From contig NZ_FNBE01000004.1 in NCBI RefSeq assembly GCF_900102195.1, forward strand, positions 248,001 to 312,000: a stretch of 64,000 bases of DNA, read 5' to 3'. This document shows positions 26,151 to 34,348 of this stretch, one piece after another; positions within the stretch are counted from its first letter, which is position 1, and every line of letters starts with the position of its first letter. The position numbers were made by a program, and so were the translations under genes. The notes beneath the pieces were generated by a model that did not search any database, was not told the origin of the DNA, and saw only the letters and a program-made list of their open reading frames with translations. The DNA is from Pseudonocardia oroxyli. Lineage in GTDB: Bacteria; Actinomycetota; Actinomycetes; Mycobacteriales; Pseudonocardiaceae.

Positions 26151-26912
26151 GTGGCCGATCCGGAGGGGACCGACGACGAGACCCGTGTCGTGCCCCGGGC
26201 CGATCCCACCCAGGTGGGAGTGCCCTGGGCTCCTCCGCCGCCTCCCCCTCCGCCCCCACCTCCCCCGCCCGGCCCGCGGCCCGAGCACACGGGCCGCTGG
26301 ATCGCGGGGCTGACGGCGGTGATCCTGGTCGTGGCGGGTCTGCTGGCCGGCGGGTTCTGGCTGGTGATCGGGTCCCTGGGACCGTCGGTGCCCGCGGGGT
26401 TCCGCGCGGTCGACACCCCGTACCTGCGCTACGCCGTGCCCGCCGACTGGACCCCGGTCGACGGGGAGACCGTGCGGATCCTCGGCGTCACGTTCGGCGG
26501 CGGCGCGGACGCGCCCGCCTACACCTGCCGCGGCGACGGCTACAAGCGCGGGACCGCCACGAGCACGCTCGTGCAGACCGACGCCGAACCCGCCGCGGCC
26601 GCCACGGACTTCGCCGACCGGCTCGGCCGGTCGTTCTACACCGACACCGCGGGCCACACGCCCGAGGTGACGCTGTCCGACCCGCGCCCCACCGGCGCCG
26701 GGACCGTCGTCGAGGCGCGGGTCCGCACCCCGGTCGACGACGGCTGCCTGGCGACCGAGGGGGTGGTCGCGGTGCTCGCGGCGCCGGTGGCGAGCGGCGG
26801 CACGGCGCTGCTCGTCGTGAACGTCGACACCGCGGGCGGGCCCGCGTCCAGCCCGCTCCCGGATCCGGCGGTCCTCGATCGGATCCTGGACAGCGCGACG
26901 GCCGCCGGCTAA
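26151..26912 (+). CDS. Hypothetical proline-rich single-pass membrane protein
   Basis: 253 aa from GTG. It has a cytoplasmic acidic start, a run of about 13 prolines (residues 28-40), one membrane segment (about 49-72, IAGLTAVILVVAGLLAGGFWLVIG) and an extracytoplasmic domain of ~180 aa with two cysteines (YTCRG and DDGCL), probably a disulfide. The mature domain is not recognised; the layout resembles membrane-anchored sensor or substrate partners of actinobacterial Ser/Thr kinases, and a kinase gene follows 40 nt downstream with a similarly built outer domain. Confidence 0.75.
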   Translation: MADPEGTDDETRVVPRADPTQVGVPWAPPPPPPPPPPPPPGPRPEHTGRWIAGLTAVILVVAGLLAGGFWLVIGSLGPSVPAGFRAVDTPYLRYAVPADWTPVDGETVRILGVTFGGGADAPAYTCRGDGYKRGTATSTLVQTDAEPAAAATDFADRLGRSFYTDTAGHTPEVTLSDPRPTGAGTVVEARVRTPVDDGCLATEGVVAVLAAPVASGGTALLVVNVDTAGGPASSPLPDPAVLDRILDSATAAG

Positions 26913-26952
26913 CACCGTCGTCCGTTCGCTCGACACTGGGAGAGGAGGCGGT

Positions 26953-28587
26953 GTGGAGGGCACGACGTTCGGCCCGTACACGATCGAGTCGCTGCTCGGT
27001 CGTGGCGGCATGGGAGAGGTCTACCGGGCCTTCGACACCGAGACCGACCGCGAGGTCGCGCTCAAGGTGCTGCCCGCGCACCTCGCGGACGACCCGGAGT
27101 ACACGGAGCGGTTCCGCCGCGAGTGCCGCGCCGCGGCCAAGCTGCGCGACCCCCACGTGGTCCCGATCCACCGCTTCGGCGAGATCGACGGGCGGCTCTA
27201 CCTCGACATGCGCCTGGTCTCCGGCAGCGACCTGGGCACCCGGCTCACCGAACGCGGCCCGCTGACCCCCGCCGTCGCCGTCTCGGTCGTGGCCCAGATC
27301 GCCTCCGCGCTCGACGCCGCCCACGCCGAGGGCATGGTCCACCGGGACGTGAAGCCCTCGAACATCCTGCTCACCGGGCCGGACGACGAGCTGTTCGCCT
27401 ACCTGTTCGACTTCGGCATCGCCAGCTCCAGCGGCGTGTCCGACGGCGGCGAGCAGCTCACCCGCTCCGGCACCGTCCCCGGGTCGGTCGCCTACCTGGC
27501 CCCCGAACGCTTCCACGGGGTCGTCGCGGACCGCCGCGTCGACGTCTACGCCCTCGCCTGCGTGCTCTACCAGGCACTGACGGGGAAGGCGCCCTTCGCG
27601 GGCGACCTGCCCACCCTGATGCACGCCCACCTGCACCTGCCCGTGCCGCTGATCCAGCGCGCGGAGGTGCCCGGCGGCCTCGATGACGTCGTCGCGCGCG
27701 GGATGGCGAAGGATCCGAACCACCGCTACGCCACCGCGGGCGAGCTCGCCGCGGCGGCCCGGGCCGCGGTCGGCTCCGGCGCCGTCCCCACGGCGCCGCC
27801 GACGGCCACCGACACCCCGCGGCCCTCGACCTTCGGCTCGATGCCGTCGGACCCGCGGTATCCCCGGTACGCGCAACAGGCCGCGCCGTCGGACCCGCGC
27901 TGGGCCGCGGCGCCACCGACCGCGCCGGGCTGGCAGACCGGGCCGGCGCCCGAGCCGCGGCGGCGCGGGATCTCCAAGGCCGGGCTGGCCGCGGTGATCG
28001 TCACCTGCGTCGTGCTGCTGGCGGGCCTCGGCGTGGCGGGCTACTTCGTGAACCGGGTGATCACGGGCGCGTCGGCGCCGACCACGACCCCCACCCCGAC
28101 GCCCACGCCGCAGGCCGTCACCACGGCGGTCCCCGGCTCGGAGGACGCCCAGCTGCTGGCCGCGCTCCCCGCGGGGTTCTCCACCGCGAACTGCACCCCG
28201 AACCTGCAGACCGCCACGACCATCGGCGCGACCGGGTACGTCGAGTGCGAGAACGGGCCCGCGGACGGGCCGGACGGCGCCACGTTCAGCCGCTACCCCC
28301 AGCAGAGCCTGCTCGACGGCGGGTTCGACGGCGCCGCCACGGCCGACAACGTCTCGGTGCAGCAGGGCGCCGAGCACGCGCAGTGCCGCACCGGCGCCAC
28401 GCTCGCCACCGGCTACTCCGTCGACGGCCGGTTCGCGGGCCGGGTCGGCTGCTACCTCGACCCGAGCGGCGCCGCCTACCTGTTCTGGTCCGACAACGCC
28501 GCGCTCTCCTTCGGCTACCTGCGCCGCACCGACGGCAACGCCGCGGCCCTCTACGACTGGTGGCTCGCGAACGACTTCCGCCGCTGA
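26953..28587 (+). CDS. Transmembrane serine/threonine protein kinase (PknE/PknH-like)
   Basis: 544 aa. The kinase domain (about 1-265) is complete: G-loop GRGGMGEVY, VALKVL (Lys), catalytic HRDVKPSN, DFG in FDFGIASS, APE in YLAPERF. A proline-rich juxtamembrane linker is followed by a single membrane segment (about 340-360, AGLAAVIVTCVVLLAGLGVAG) and an extracellular sensor domain of about 170 aa with three cysteines, ending in YDWWLANDFRR. There are no PASTA repeats, so it is closer to PknE/PknH than to PknB. GTG start with GAGGAGG four bases before. It ends 6 bp from the convergent ferredoxin reductase. Confidence 0.95.
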   Translation: MEGTTFGPYTIESLLGRGGMGEVYRAFDTETDREVALKVLPAHLADDPEYTERFRRECRAAAKLRDPHVVPIHRFGEIDGRLYLDMRLVSGSDLGTRLTERGPLTPAVAVSVVAQIASALDAAHAEGMVHRDVKPSNILLTGPDDELFAYLFDFGIASSSGVSDGGEQLTRSGTVPGSVAYLAPERFHGVVADRRVDVYALACVLYQALTGKAPFAGDLPTLMHAHLHLPVPLIQRAEVPGGLDDVVARGMAKDPNHRYATAGELAAAARAAVGSGAVPTAPPTATDTPRPSTFGSMPSDPRYPRYAQQAAPSDPRWAAAPPTAPGWQTGPAPEPRRRGISKAGLAAVIVTCVVLLAGLGVAGYFVNRVITGASAPTTTPTPTPTPQAVTTAVPGSEDAQLLAALPAGFSTANCTPNLQTATTIGATGYVECENGPADGPDGATFSRYPQQSLLDGGFDGAATADNVSVQQGAEHAQCRTGATLATGYSVDGRFAGRVGCYLDPSGAAYLFWSDNAALSFGYLRRTDGNAAALYDWWLANDFRR

Positions 28588-28593
28588 CCCGGC

Positions 28594-29943
28594 TCAGGCG
28601 GTGCGGGAGAGCTCGACCATCTCCGCGCGCGGCACGACCTTCATCCGCTCGCGGCCGCGCTCCTCGCCGAGCCCGCGCTCGTGCTTGTCGAGCTGCAGCC
28701 AGCCGTCCCAGGTCGTGTACTGCACGCCCCGCTCCTCCAGCAGCTCCACGACGGCGGCGGGGTCGGACACCGGTGCGGGGGTGAGCGTGTCCGCCACCGC
28801 GTCGTCCAGGAGCGACCCGACCGTCTCCAACGCACAGCCCTTGGTGTGCCCGATCAGCCCGACGGGCCCGCGCTTGATCCAGCCCACGGCGTAGACACCG
28901 GGGACCTGCTGGTCGTCGAAGTCCAGGACCCGGCCCGCCGCGTGCGGCAGGGTGCCCGACAGGGCGTCCCACGGCAGCTCGGGAAGCTCGGAGCCGATGT
29001 AGCCGACGGCGCGGTACAGCGCCTGCAGCGGGTGGTCGGTGACCACGCCGGTCCCCCGCACCCCGCCGTCGCCGCGCAGCTCCATCCGCTCGGTGCGCAG
29101 CCCGCTCACCCGGTCCTGCCCCAGCACCGCGACGGGGTTGGACAGGAAGTGCAGGTGCAGCCGCCGCGGCGCGGGCTTGCGGTCCCGCAGGGCCCAGTCC
29201 TGCAACGTCTTGACCACCATCTGGGTCTGCTTCGACTCGCGCAGCGCGGCCAGCGACCCGTCGTCGAACTCGACGTCCTCCGGTGCCACGACCACCTCTA
29301 CGCCCGGCACGTGGTCGAGCTCGCGCAGCTCCATCGGCGTGAACTTGGCCTGCGCCAGGCCGCGGCGCGCGAACACGTGCACGTCGGTGGCGCGGTTGGC
29401 GAGCAGCCCGGCGTGGACGTTGTCCGGGATCTCGGTCGAGAGCATGTCGTCGGCGTGCTTGGCGAGCACCCGGGCCACGTCCAACGCCACGTTCCCGGCC
29501 CCGATCACCCCGACGTGCGCGGCGTCGAGGGTCCAGTCCCGCGGGACGTCCGGGTGCCCGTCGAACCACTTCACGAACTCGGCGGCGCCATGGCTGCCCG
29601 GCAGGTCGATCCCGGGGATGTCGAGGTCCCGGTCCCGCTCGCAGCCCGTCGCGACGATCACGGCGTCGTAGAGCATCCGGACGTCGGACAGCGACAGGTC
29701 CCGCCCGTACGCCACGTTGCCGAACAGCCGCACGCCCGGCTTGCTGAGCACGGTGTGCAGCGCGCCGACGATCCCCTTGATGCGCGGGTGGTCGGGCGCG
29801 ACGCCGTAGCGGACCAGCCCGAACGGCGCCGGGAGCCGGTCGAACAGGTCGATCGAACACGCCGTGCCGGACTTCATCAGCGTGTCGGCGGCGTAGATCC
29901 CCGCCGGTCCCGCCCCGATGATCGCGATCCGCAACTCCCGCAT
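28594..29943 (-). CDS. fprA: FAD-dependent ferredoxin-NADP+ reductase, FprA type
   Basis: 449 aa, adrenodoxin-reductase-like. FAD motif IIGAGPAGIYAADTL at the N-terminus, NADP motif VIGAGNVALDVARVL (about 165) and the C-terminal FAD-contacting GVYAVGWIKRGPVGLIGHTKG. It transfers electrons between NADPH and ferredoxins. The ATG at 29943 is preferred because the -10 hexamer TACCGT sits 6 nt upstream; an in-frame GTG at 29949 would lie ahead of that start point. An IdeR-type box overlaps the -35 region, so expression should rise under iron limitation. Confidence 0.95.
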   Translation of the reverse strand: MRELRIAIIGAGPAGIYAADTLMKSGTACSIDLFDRLPAPFGLVRYGVAPDHPRIKGIVGALHTVLSKPGVRLFGNVAYGRDLSLSDVRMLYDAVIVATGCERDRDLDIPGIDLPGSHGAAEFVKWFDGHPDVPRDWTLDAAHVGVIGAGNVALDVARVLAKHADDMLSTEIPDNVHAGLLANRATDVHVFARRGLAQAKFTPMELRELDHVPGVEVVVAPEDVEFDDGSLAALRESKQTQMVVKTLQDWALRDRKPAPRRLHLHFLSNPVAVLGQDRVSGLRTERMELRGDGGVRGTGVVTDHPLQALYRAVGYIGSELPELPWDALSGTLPHAAGRVLDFDDQQVPGVYAVGWIKRGPVGLIGHTKGCALETVGSLLDDAVADTLTPAPVSDPAAVVELLEERGVQYTTWDGWLQLDKHERGLGEERGRERMKVVPRAEMVELSRTA

Positions 29944-29949
29944 GATCAC

Positions 29950-29981
29950 ACGGTAGCGGAAGAAAGGTGAGCCTTACCTAA
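29950..29981 (-). promoter_or_regulatory. fprA promoter with IdeR/DtxR-type iron box
   Basis: The 19 bases at 29963-29981, read on the minus strand, are TTAGGTAAGGCTCACCTTT, matching the iron-box consensus at 15 of 19 positions. The box ends 7 bp upstream of the -10 element TACCGT (29950-29955), which itself is 6 nt from the ATG. It thus overlaps the -35 region, a position for repression by an iron-loaded regulator. Confidence 0.72.
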
Positions 29982-30001
29982 TGACGCCGCTCACAGTCCG
30001 C

Positions 30002-31735
30002 TCAGCCCTGGACCAGGGCGGCGACGGTCTCCGCCGCGCCCTCGACCGCGATCTCGGTGCGCTCACCGGTGACCCGGTCCTTGACCTCGAGGGTGCCCTC
30101 GGCCAGGCCGCGACCCACCACGACGATGGTGGGCACGCCGATCAGCTCCGCGTCGGCGAACTTCACCCCGGGGCTGGTCTTGCGGTCGTCGAGCACCACG
30201 GACAGCCCGAGCGCCTCGAGCTCGGCCGCAAGCGACTCGCCCGCGGCGAGCAGCTCCGGGTTGCTCTTGTGCGCCACGACCACGTGCACGTCGAAGGGGG
30301 CCACGGCCCGCGGCCACACCAGGCCGGAGTCGTCGTGCGACTGCTCGGCGATGGCCGCGACCAGCCGCGACACACCGATCCCGTAGGAGCCCATGGTGAT
30401 CCGGACGGGCTTGGAGTCGGGACCCAGCGCGTCGAGCTTGAAGGCGTCCGCGTACTTGCGGCCGAGCTGGAAGATGTGGCCGATCTCGATGCCGCGCGCC
30501 GCCTCGAGCACACCGGTGCCGTCCGGAGAGGGGTCACCGGCGCGCACCTCGGCGGCCTCGATCGTGCCGTCCGGGGTGAAGTCCCGGCCGCAGACCAGGT
30601 CCACGACGTGGTGGTCGGCCCGGTCCGCACCCGTCACCCAGGCCGTGCCGGTGACGATCCGGGGGTCGACGACGTAGCGCACCCCGTTGTCCTGCAGCGC
30701 CTTCGGCCCGATGTACCCCTTCACCAGGAACGGGTTCGCGGCGAAGTCCTTGTCCTCGAGCAACGCCACCTCGGCGGGCTCCAGCCCCGCCTCGACGCGC
30801 TTCATGTCGACCTCGCGGTCGCCGGGCACGCCGATCGCCAGCAGCTCCCACTCGTCGGATCCGGGCTGCCGGGTCTTGAGCAGCACGTTCTTCAGCGTGT
30901 CGGCCGCCGTGAACTTGCGGTCGGTGTTCGCGTTCAGGAAGTCGACGAGCGACTCGATCGTGGGCGTGTCCGGCGTGTGGTGCACGACGGCGGCGGGCTT
31001 GTCCTCGACGGACTGCGCGGGCGGCGCGGGGGTCGTCACCGCCTCGACGTTCGCCGCGTAGCCGCCGGGCCCGCGCACGAAGGTGTCCTCGCCCGTCTCG
31101 GACTCGGCGAGGAACTCCTCGGACGCCGAGCCGCCCATCGCGCCGGACGTCGCCGCGACGACGACGTAGCGCAGCCCCAGCCGGTCGAAGGTCTTGATGT
31201 ACGCCGCGCGGTGCTTGGCGTAGGACTCCGACAGGCCCTCGTCGGTCAGGTCGAAGGAGTACGAGTCCTTCATCAGGAACTCGCGGCCGCGCAGGATGCC
31301 CGCGCGGGGCCGCTCCTCGTCCCGGTACTTGGTCTGGATCTGGTACAGGATGACCGGGTAGTCCTTGTAGGACGAGAACTCGCCCTTCACGGTGAGCGTG
31401 AACAGCTCCTCGTGGGTGGGCCCGAGCAGGTAGTCCGCGCCCTTGCGGTCCTTGAGCCGGAAGATGTTGGGGCCGTACTCGGTCCACCGGTTCGTGGCCT
31501 CGTAGGGCTCGCGGGGCAGCAGCGCGGGGAACTGGATCTCCTGGGCGCCGATGGCGTCCATCTCCTCGCGCACGATCTGCTCGATGCGCCGCAGCACCTT
31601 CAGCCCGAGCGGCAGCCAGGAGTAGACGCCCGGGGCGATCCGGCGGACGTAGCCCGCGCGGACCAGCAGCTTGTGGCTGGGCACCTCCGCGTCGGCCGGG
31701 TCCTCGCGGAGGGTGCGGAGGAACAGCGACGACAT
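30002..31735 (-). CDS. proS: Prolyl-tRNA synthetase
   Basis: 577 aa, bacterial-type class II synthetase with the inserted YbaK-like editing domain. Motif 1 ([24 protein letters not shown]), motif 2 ([18 protein letters not shown], shortened here to its core) and motif 3 ([17 protein letters not shown]) are intact. The editing domain spans about 225-400. The ATG at 31735 gives the usual start [18 protein letters not shown]; an upstream in-frame ATG would include the palindrome region. fprA follows after 52 nt on the same strand but with its own promoter. Confidence 0.97.
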   Translation of the reverse strand: MSSLFLRTLREDPADAEVPSHKLLVRAGYVRRIAPGVYSWLPLGLKVLRRIEQIVREEMDAIGAQEIQFPALLPREPYEATNRWTEYGPNIFRLKDRKGADYLLGPTHEELFTLTVKGEFSSYKDYPVILYQIQTKYRDEERPRAGILRGREFLMKDSYSFDLTDEGLSESYAKHRAAYIKTFDRLGLRYVVVAATSGAMGGSASEEFLAESETGEDTFVRGPGGYAANVEAVTTPAPPAQSVEDKPAAVVHHTPDTPTIESLVDFLNANTDRKFTAADTLKNVLLKTRQPGSDEWELLAIGVPGDREVDMKRVEAGLEPAEVALLEDKDFAANPFLVKGYIGPKALQDNGVRYVVDPRIVTGTAWVTGADRADHHVVDLVCGRDFTPDGTIEAAEVRAGDPSPDGTGVLEAARGIEIGHIFQLGRKYADAFKLDALGPDSKPVRITMGSYGIGVSRLVAAIAEQSHDDSGLVWPRAVAPFDVHVVVAHKSNPELLAAGESLAAELEALGLSVVLDDRKTSPGVKFADAELIGVPTIVVVGRGLAEGTLEVKDRVTGERTEIAVEGAAETVAALVQG

Positions 31736-31800
31736 CCTGGTCAACACCCTTGCCAGGGTATCCAGGTCCCGCACCCGGATTCGCAGCGGCTCCGCCGCCC

Positions 31801-31840
31801 GTGCGTGGCGAGTGGTGCCAGAGCACCACTCGCCACGCAC
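31801..31840. repeat. 40-bp palindrome, family B copy 1 (between divergent genes)
   Basis: GTGCGTGGCGAGTGGTGC (31801-31818), loop CAGA, and the exact complement of the arm at 31823-31840. It is the same architecture and loop as the copy at 49056-49095, from which it differs by two compensated base pairs. Unlike the other copies it lies in a divergent intergenic region (proS and PPOX starts), 61 bp upstream of proS. Confidence 0.9.
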
Positions 31841-31878
31841 GACGGAATGGGGGCGGGAGGGCGCCGGTTGGGTCGGAT

Positions 31879-32307
31879 GTGACCGACACCGCAGATCTGC
31901 ACGCCCTGCTGGCCGAGTCCCGCCTCGGCGTCCTCGCGACCATCAAGAAGGACGGTTCGCCGCAGCTCTCCCCCGTCACCCCGTTCTACGACCGGGAGGC
32001 CGGCACGATCTCGGTCTCCATGACCGAGGGCCGGGCCAAGACCGCCAACCTCCGCCGGGACCCCCGCGCAGCACTCGAGGTGACCAGTGCGGACGGCTTC
32101 ACCTGGGCCACCGCCGAGGGCCCGGTGACGCTCGTCGGCCCCGGCCCCACCCCGGACTCGCCCGAGGTCGAGGCGCTCGTGGACTACTACCGCAAGGCCG
32201 CGGGCGAGCACCCGGACTGGGCGGAGTACCGCCAGGTCATGGTCGCCGACCGCCGCGTGCTGATGACGATGACCGTCGAGAAGGTCTACGGCGCCCGCAT
32301 CCGCTGA
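31879..32307 (+). CDS. PPOX-class (pyridoxamine-5'-phosphate-oxidase-like) oxidoreductase, probably F420- or FMN-dependent
   Basis: 142-aa split-barrel protein: [26 protein letters not shown] is the standard opening, with [18 protein letters not shown] in the middle (Lys/Arg of the cofactor phosphate site). Close in layout to Rv1155-type F420-binding PPOX proteins. The GTG at 31879 is chosen over the long upstream frame, which would translate the palindrome. It ends 4 nt before a perfect palindrome terminator. Confidence 0.88.
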   Translation: MTDTADLHALLAESRLGVLATIKKDGSPQLSPVTPFYDREAGTISVSMTEGRAKTANLRRDPRAALEVTSADGFTWATAEGPVTLVGPGPTPDSPEVEALVDYYRKAAGEHPDWAEYRQVMVADRRVLMTMTVEKVYGARIR

Positions 32308-32308
32308 C

Positions 32309-32354
32309 CCCGTGAGCGGCGATAGTCGCCAGGGCGACTATCGCCGCTCACGGG
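32309..32354. terminator. Perfect 22-bp-stem palindrome, family A copy 1
   Basis: The core 40 bp (32312-32351) has arms GTGAGCGGCGATAGTCGC and the loop CAGG; flanking bases extend the stem to 22 bp. It begins immediately after the PPOX stop codon. Its arms are identical to those of the copy at 62804-62843, 30 kb away. Confidence 0.9.
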
Positions 32355-32466
32355 TCGTTCACCCGTCACGGTCGCGATCCCCGCTCAGAAGGGTGAGTCA
32401 CTTCCGTCCCCTGCGCACCACGTGATCACATCCGTCCCGACAGTCACAACGTCGGGGGGACGAGAA

Positions 32467-33723
32467 ATGCGGATCGGGCGGCTCGCCCTCACGGTGAGTG
32501 CGGCGATGTCACTGCTCGTGCCCGGCGTGGCGGCCGCGGACGAGGTCCCGCAGCCGCTCATCGAGTCCGTCGGGCCCGCCGTCGAGGTCGGCCCCGGGGT
32601 CACGCACCGCGAGCTCACGACCGACCTCGGCATCGGACGGGTGCAGGCGGACGTCGTCGAGGTGGACCTGACCAACCCCGCCGTGAAGGTGAACCTGCTG
32701 TGGCCCGGCGCCGTCGCGGCCCGCAAGACGGTGAAGACCATGGCGGACGGCGTCGGCGCGGTCGCCGGGATCAACGGGGACTTCTTCGACATCGGCCGCA
32801 CCAACGCGGCCGCGGGACCGGCCGTGCTCGACGGCAGGCCGGTCAAGGGTGCGGTGCCGCAGGGCAGGCGCGCCGCCCCGGCCGTCGACGGCGCCGAGAT
32901 GGACTACGTGTTCACGACCGACCACCACGGCGTCGCACGGGTGGACCGGATGCCGCTGCGCGGCGAGGTGCGCCGCACCGGGATCCGGCTCGTCGCGAAC
33001 GGCGCCGAGCAGCCGCCGCCGCCGCCGCTGCCGCTGCCGCTGCCGCTGCCGCTGCCGATCGTGGCGCTCAACCAGCACGCCGTGCCCGTCGACGGGATCG
33101 GGGTGTTCACCGGCGACTGGGGCGAGGTCGACCGGGCCCGCACCCTGTGCGGCTCCGATGTCGACCGGGACGCGCCGTGCGCGGCCGAGCAGGTCGAGGT
33201 CCTGGTCCGAGACGGTCGGGTCGCCGAGGTCCGCCCGCCGCGCGGCGGGACCCTGCCGCCCGGCGAGACCGCACTGGTCGGCCGCGACCGAGGGGCGGCC
33301 GCGCTGCGCAGCCTGTCCGTCGGCGACGAGGTCGCCGTCGACTACCGCCTCGAACCGGCGAGCGGCGCCGCCCCGTACATGGCGGTCGGCGGCAGCCCCA
33401 TCCTGCGCGACGGGCGACCGACCGAGAACCTGAACGACACCGCGCGGGCCCCGCGCAGCGGCGTCGGGGTGAGTGCCGACGGGCGGCACTTCACCCTGGT
33501 CACCGTGGACGGCAGACAGTCCGACAGCGTCGGTGCCACGCTGCTGCAGTTCTCCCGGCTGCTCGCCGAGCTCGGCCTGGACGACGGGCTGAACCTCGAC
33601 GGCGGCGGCTCGTCCACCCTGGCCCACCGCGCCCCCGGACAACCCGCGACCACGGTCGTCAACGACCCGTCGGACCCCTCGCCGCGCCTGGTGCCCAACG
33701 GGATCGCAGTGTTCTCGGTGTAG
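32467..33723 (+). CDS. Secreted phosphodiester glycosidase (NAGPA/DUF2233 domain) protein
   Basis: 418 aa with a Sec signal peptide (about 1-25, LTVSAAMSLLVPGVAAADE). The NAGPA-type domain is recognisable from VKVNLLWPGAV, GAVAGINGDFFDIG (catalytic-site region) and the C-terminal LNLDGGGSSTLAHR motif. Such enzymes cleave phosphodiester-linked sugars in cell-wall or exopolysaccharides. A proline-leucine dipeptide run (about 186-196) encoded by a hexanucleotide repeat splits the domain. ATG start with GGGGGA seven bases before. Twelve bp separate it from the M15-like gene, so the two likely form an envelope-remodelling unit. Confidence 0.88.
   Translation: MRIGRLALTVSAAMSLLVPGVAAADEVPQPLIESVGPAVEVGPGVTHRELTTDLGIGRVQADVVEVDLTNPAVKVNLLWPGAVAARKTVKTMADGVGAVAGINGDFFDIGRTNAAAGPAVLDGRPVKGAVPQGRRAAPAVDGAEMDYVFTTDHHGVARVDRMPLRGEVRRTGIRLVANGAEQPPPPPLPLPLPLPLPIVALNQHAVPVDGIGVFTGDWGEVDRARTLCGSDVDRDAPCAAEQVEVLVRDGRVAEVRPPRGGTLPPGETALVGRDRGAAALRSLSVGDEVAVDYRLEPASGAAPYMAVGGSPILRDGRPTENLNDTARAPRSGVGVSADGRHFTLVTVDGRQSDSVGATLLQFSRLLAELGLDDGLNLDGGGSSTLAHRAPGQPATTVVNDPSDPSPRLVPNGIAVFSV
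33025..33054 (+). repeat. (CCGCTG)5 hexanucleotide repeat inside the glycosidase gene
   Basis: Five perfect copies of CCGCTG, preceded by a CCG run, encode alternating Pro-Leu. Slippage by whole units would lengthen or shorten the loop without changing frame. Confidence 0.95.
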
Positions 33724-33734
33724 TTTCGGGTGAA

Positions 33735-34292
33735 ATGCGAACTTCTCGACGGGTCGTCCTCGCCCTGCTCGCGGTGCTCCTGCTGGTCGGCGCCGCGGTC
33801 GCCGTGGTGCGGTTCGAGGCGGTGGACCGGATCCGGGAACGGGTCGCCCCCGAGCCCTCACCCGGCTGCATCGCCGACGACCCGACGTCGAGCGGCTGCG
33901 TCACGCCCGCCACCCTCGCCGCGTACGAGGCCGTGACGGCGCGCTTCGCGGGCGGGCTGGTCGAGTCGACCTGTTGGAGCGAGCACGCCTGGAACCCGTC
34001 CAGCGACCATCCCGAGGGCCGGGCCTGTGACTTCTTCCCCACCCGCTACGGCACCTTCGCCACGGGCGACGACCTGACCGAGGGCTGGGCGATCGCGCAG
34101 TACCTGCGGGACGAGGCCGCCGAGCTGGACGTCCGGTACGTGATCTGGCAGGGCCGGATCTGGTACCGCGGCGCCTTCTTCGCCGACGCGGACGGCGGCT
34201 GGGGCCGCCCGTACGACGGCGGCGGCGTGTACGACGCCGAGGACGCGACGGGCGGGCACTACGACCACGTCCACGTCAGCATCCGCCGCTGA
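33735..34292 (+). CDS. Membrane-anchored M15-like peptidase (D-Ala-D-Ala carboxypeptidase fold)
   Basis: 185 aa. N-terminal membrane anchor (about 5-25, VVLALLAVLLLVGAAVAVV). The zinc-site pattern S-x-H-x-x-G-x-A-x-D is SDHPEGRACD, and the third ligand motif HYDHVHVS is at the C-terminus; both match the M15/VanY-like C-terminal domain common in actinobacterial secreted proteins. Two cysteine pairs (GCIADDPTSSGC; STCW/ACDF) suggest disulfides. Peptidoglycan hydrolysis is the likely role, though some family members lack activity. ATG start. Confidence 0.82.
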   Translation: MRTSRRVVLALLAVLLLVGAAVAVVRFEAVDRIRERVAPEPSPGCIADDPTSSGCVTPATLAAYEAVTARFAGGLVESTCWSEHAWNPSSDHPEGRACDFFPTRYGTFATGDDLTEGWAIAQYLRDEAAELDVRYVIWQGRIWYRGAFFADADGGWGRPYDGGGVYDAEDATGGHYDHVHVSIRR

Positions 34293-34321
34293 CGCTCGCG
34301 CCTGCTGATCGTCGGACCGGC

Positions 34322-34348
34322 CTGACGCTTGGGACGCCCAAGCGTCAG
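34322..34348. terminator. 12-bp hairpin between convergent M15-like gene and metX
   Basis: CTGACGCTTGGG (34322-34333) pairs exactly with CCCAAGCGTCAG (34337-34348) around ACG. It contains the metX stop codon on the minus strand and lies 29 nt after the M15-like stop, so it can serve both transcripts. Confidence 0.75.

Noticed and set aside
31801-31840. T-box or other riboswitch ahead of proS
   Set aside because: No specifier loop or T-box bulge is visible, and the element recurs elsewhere in unrelated contexts.
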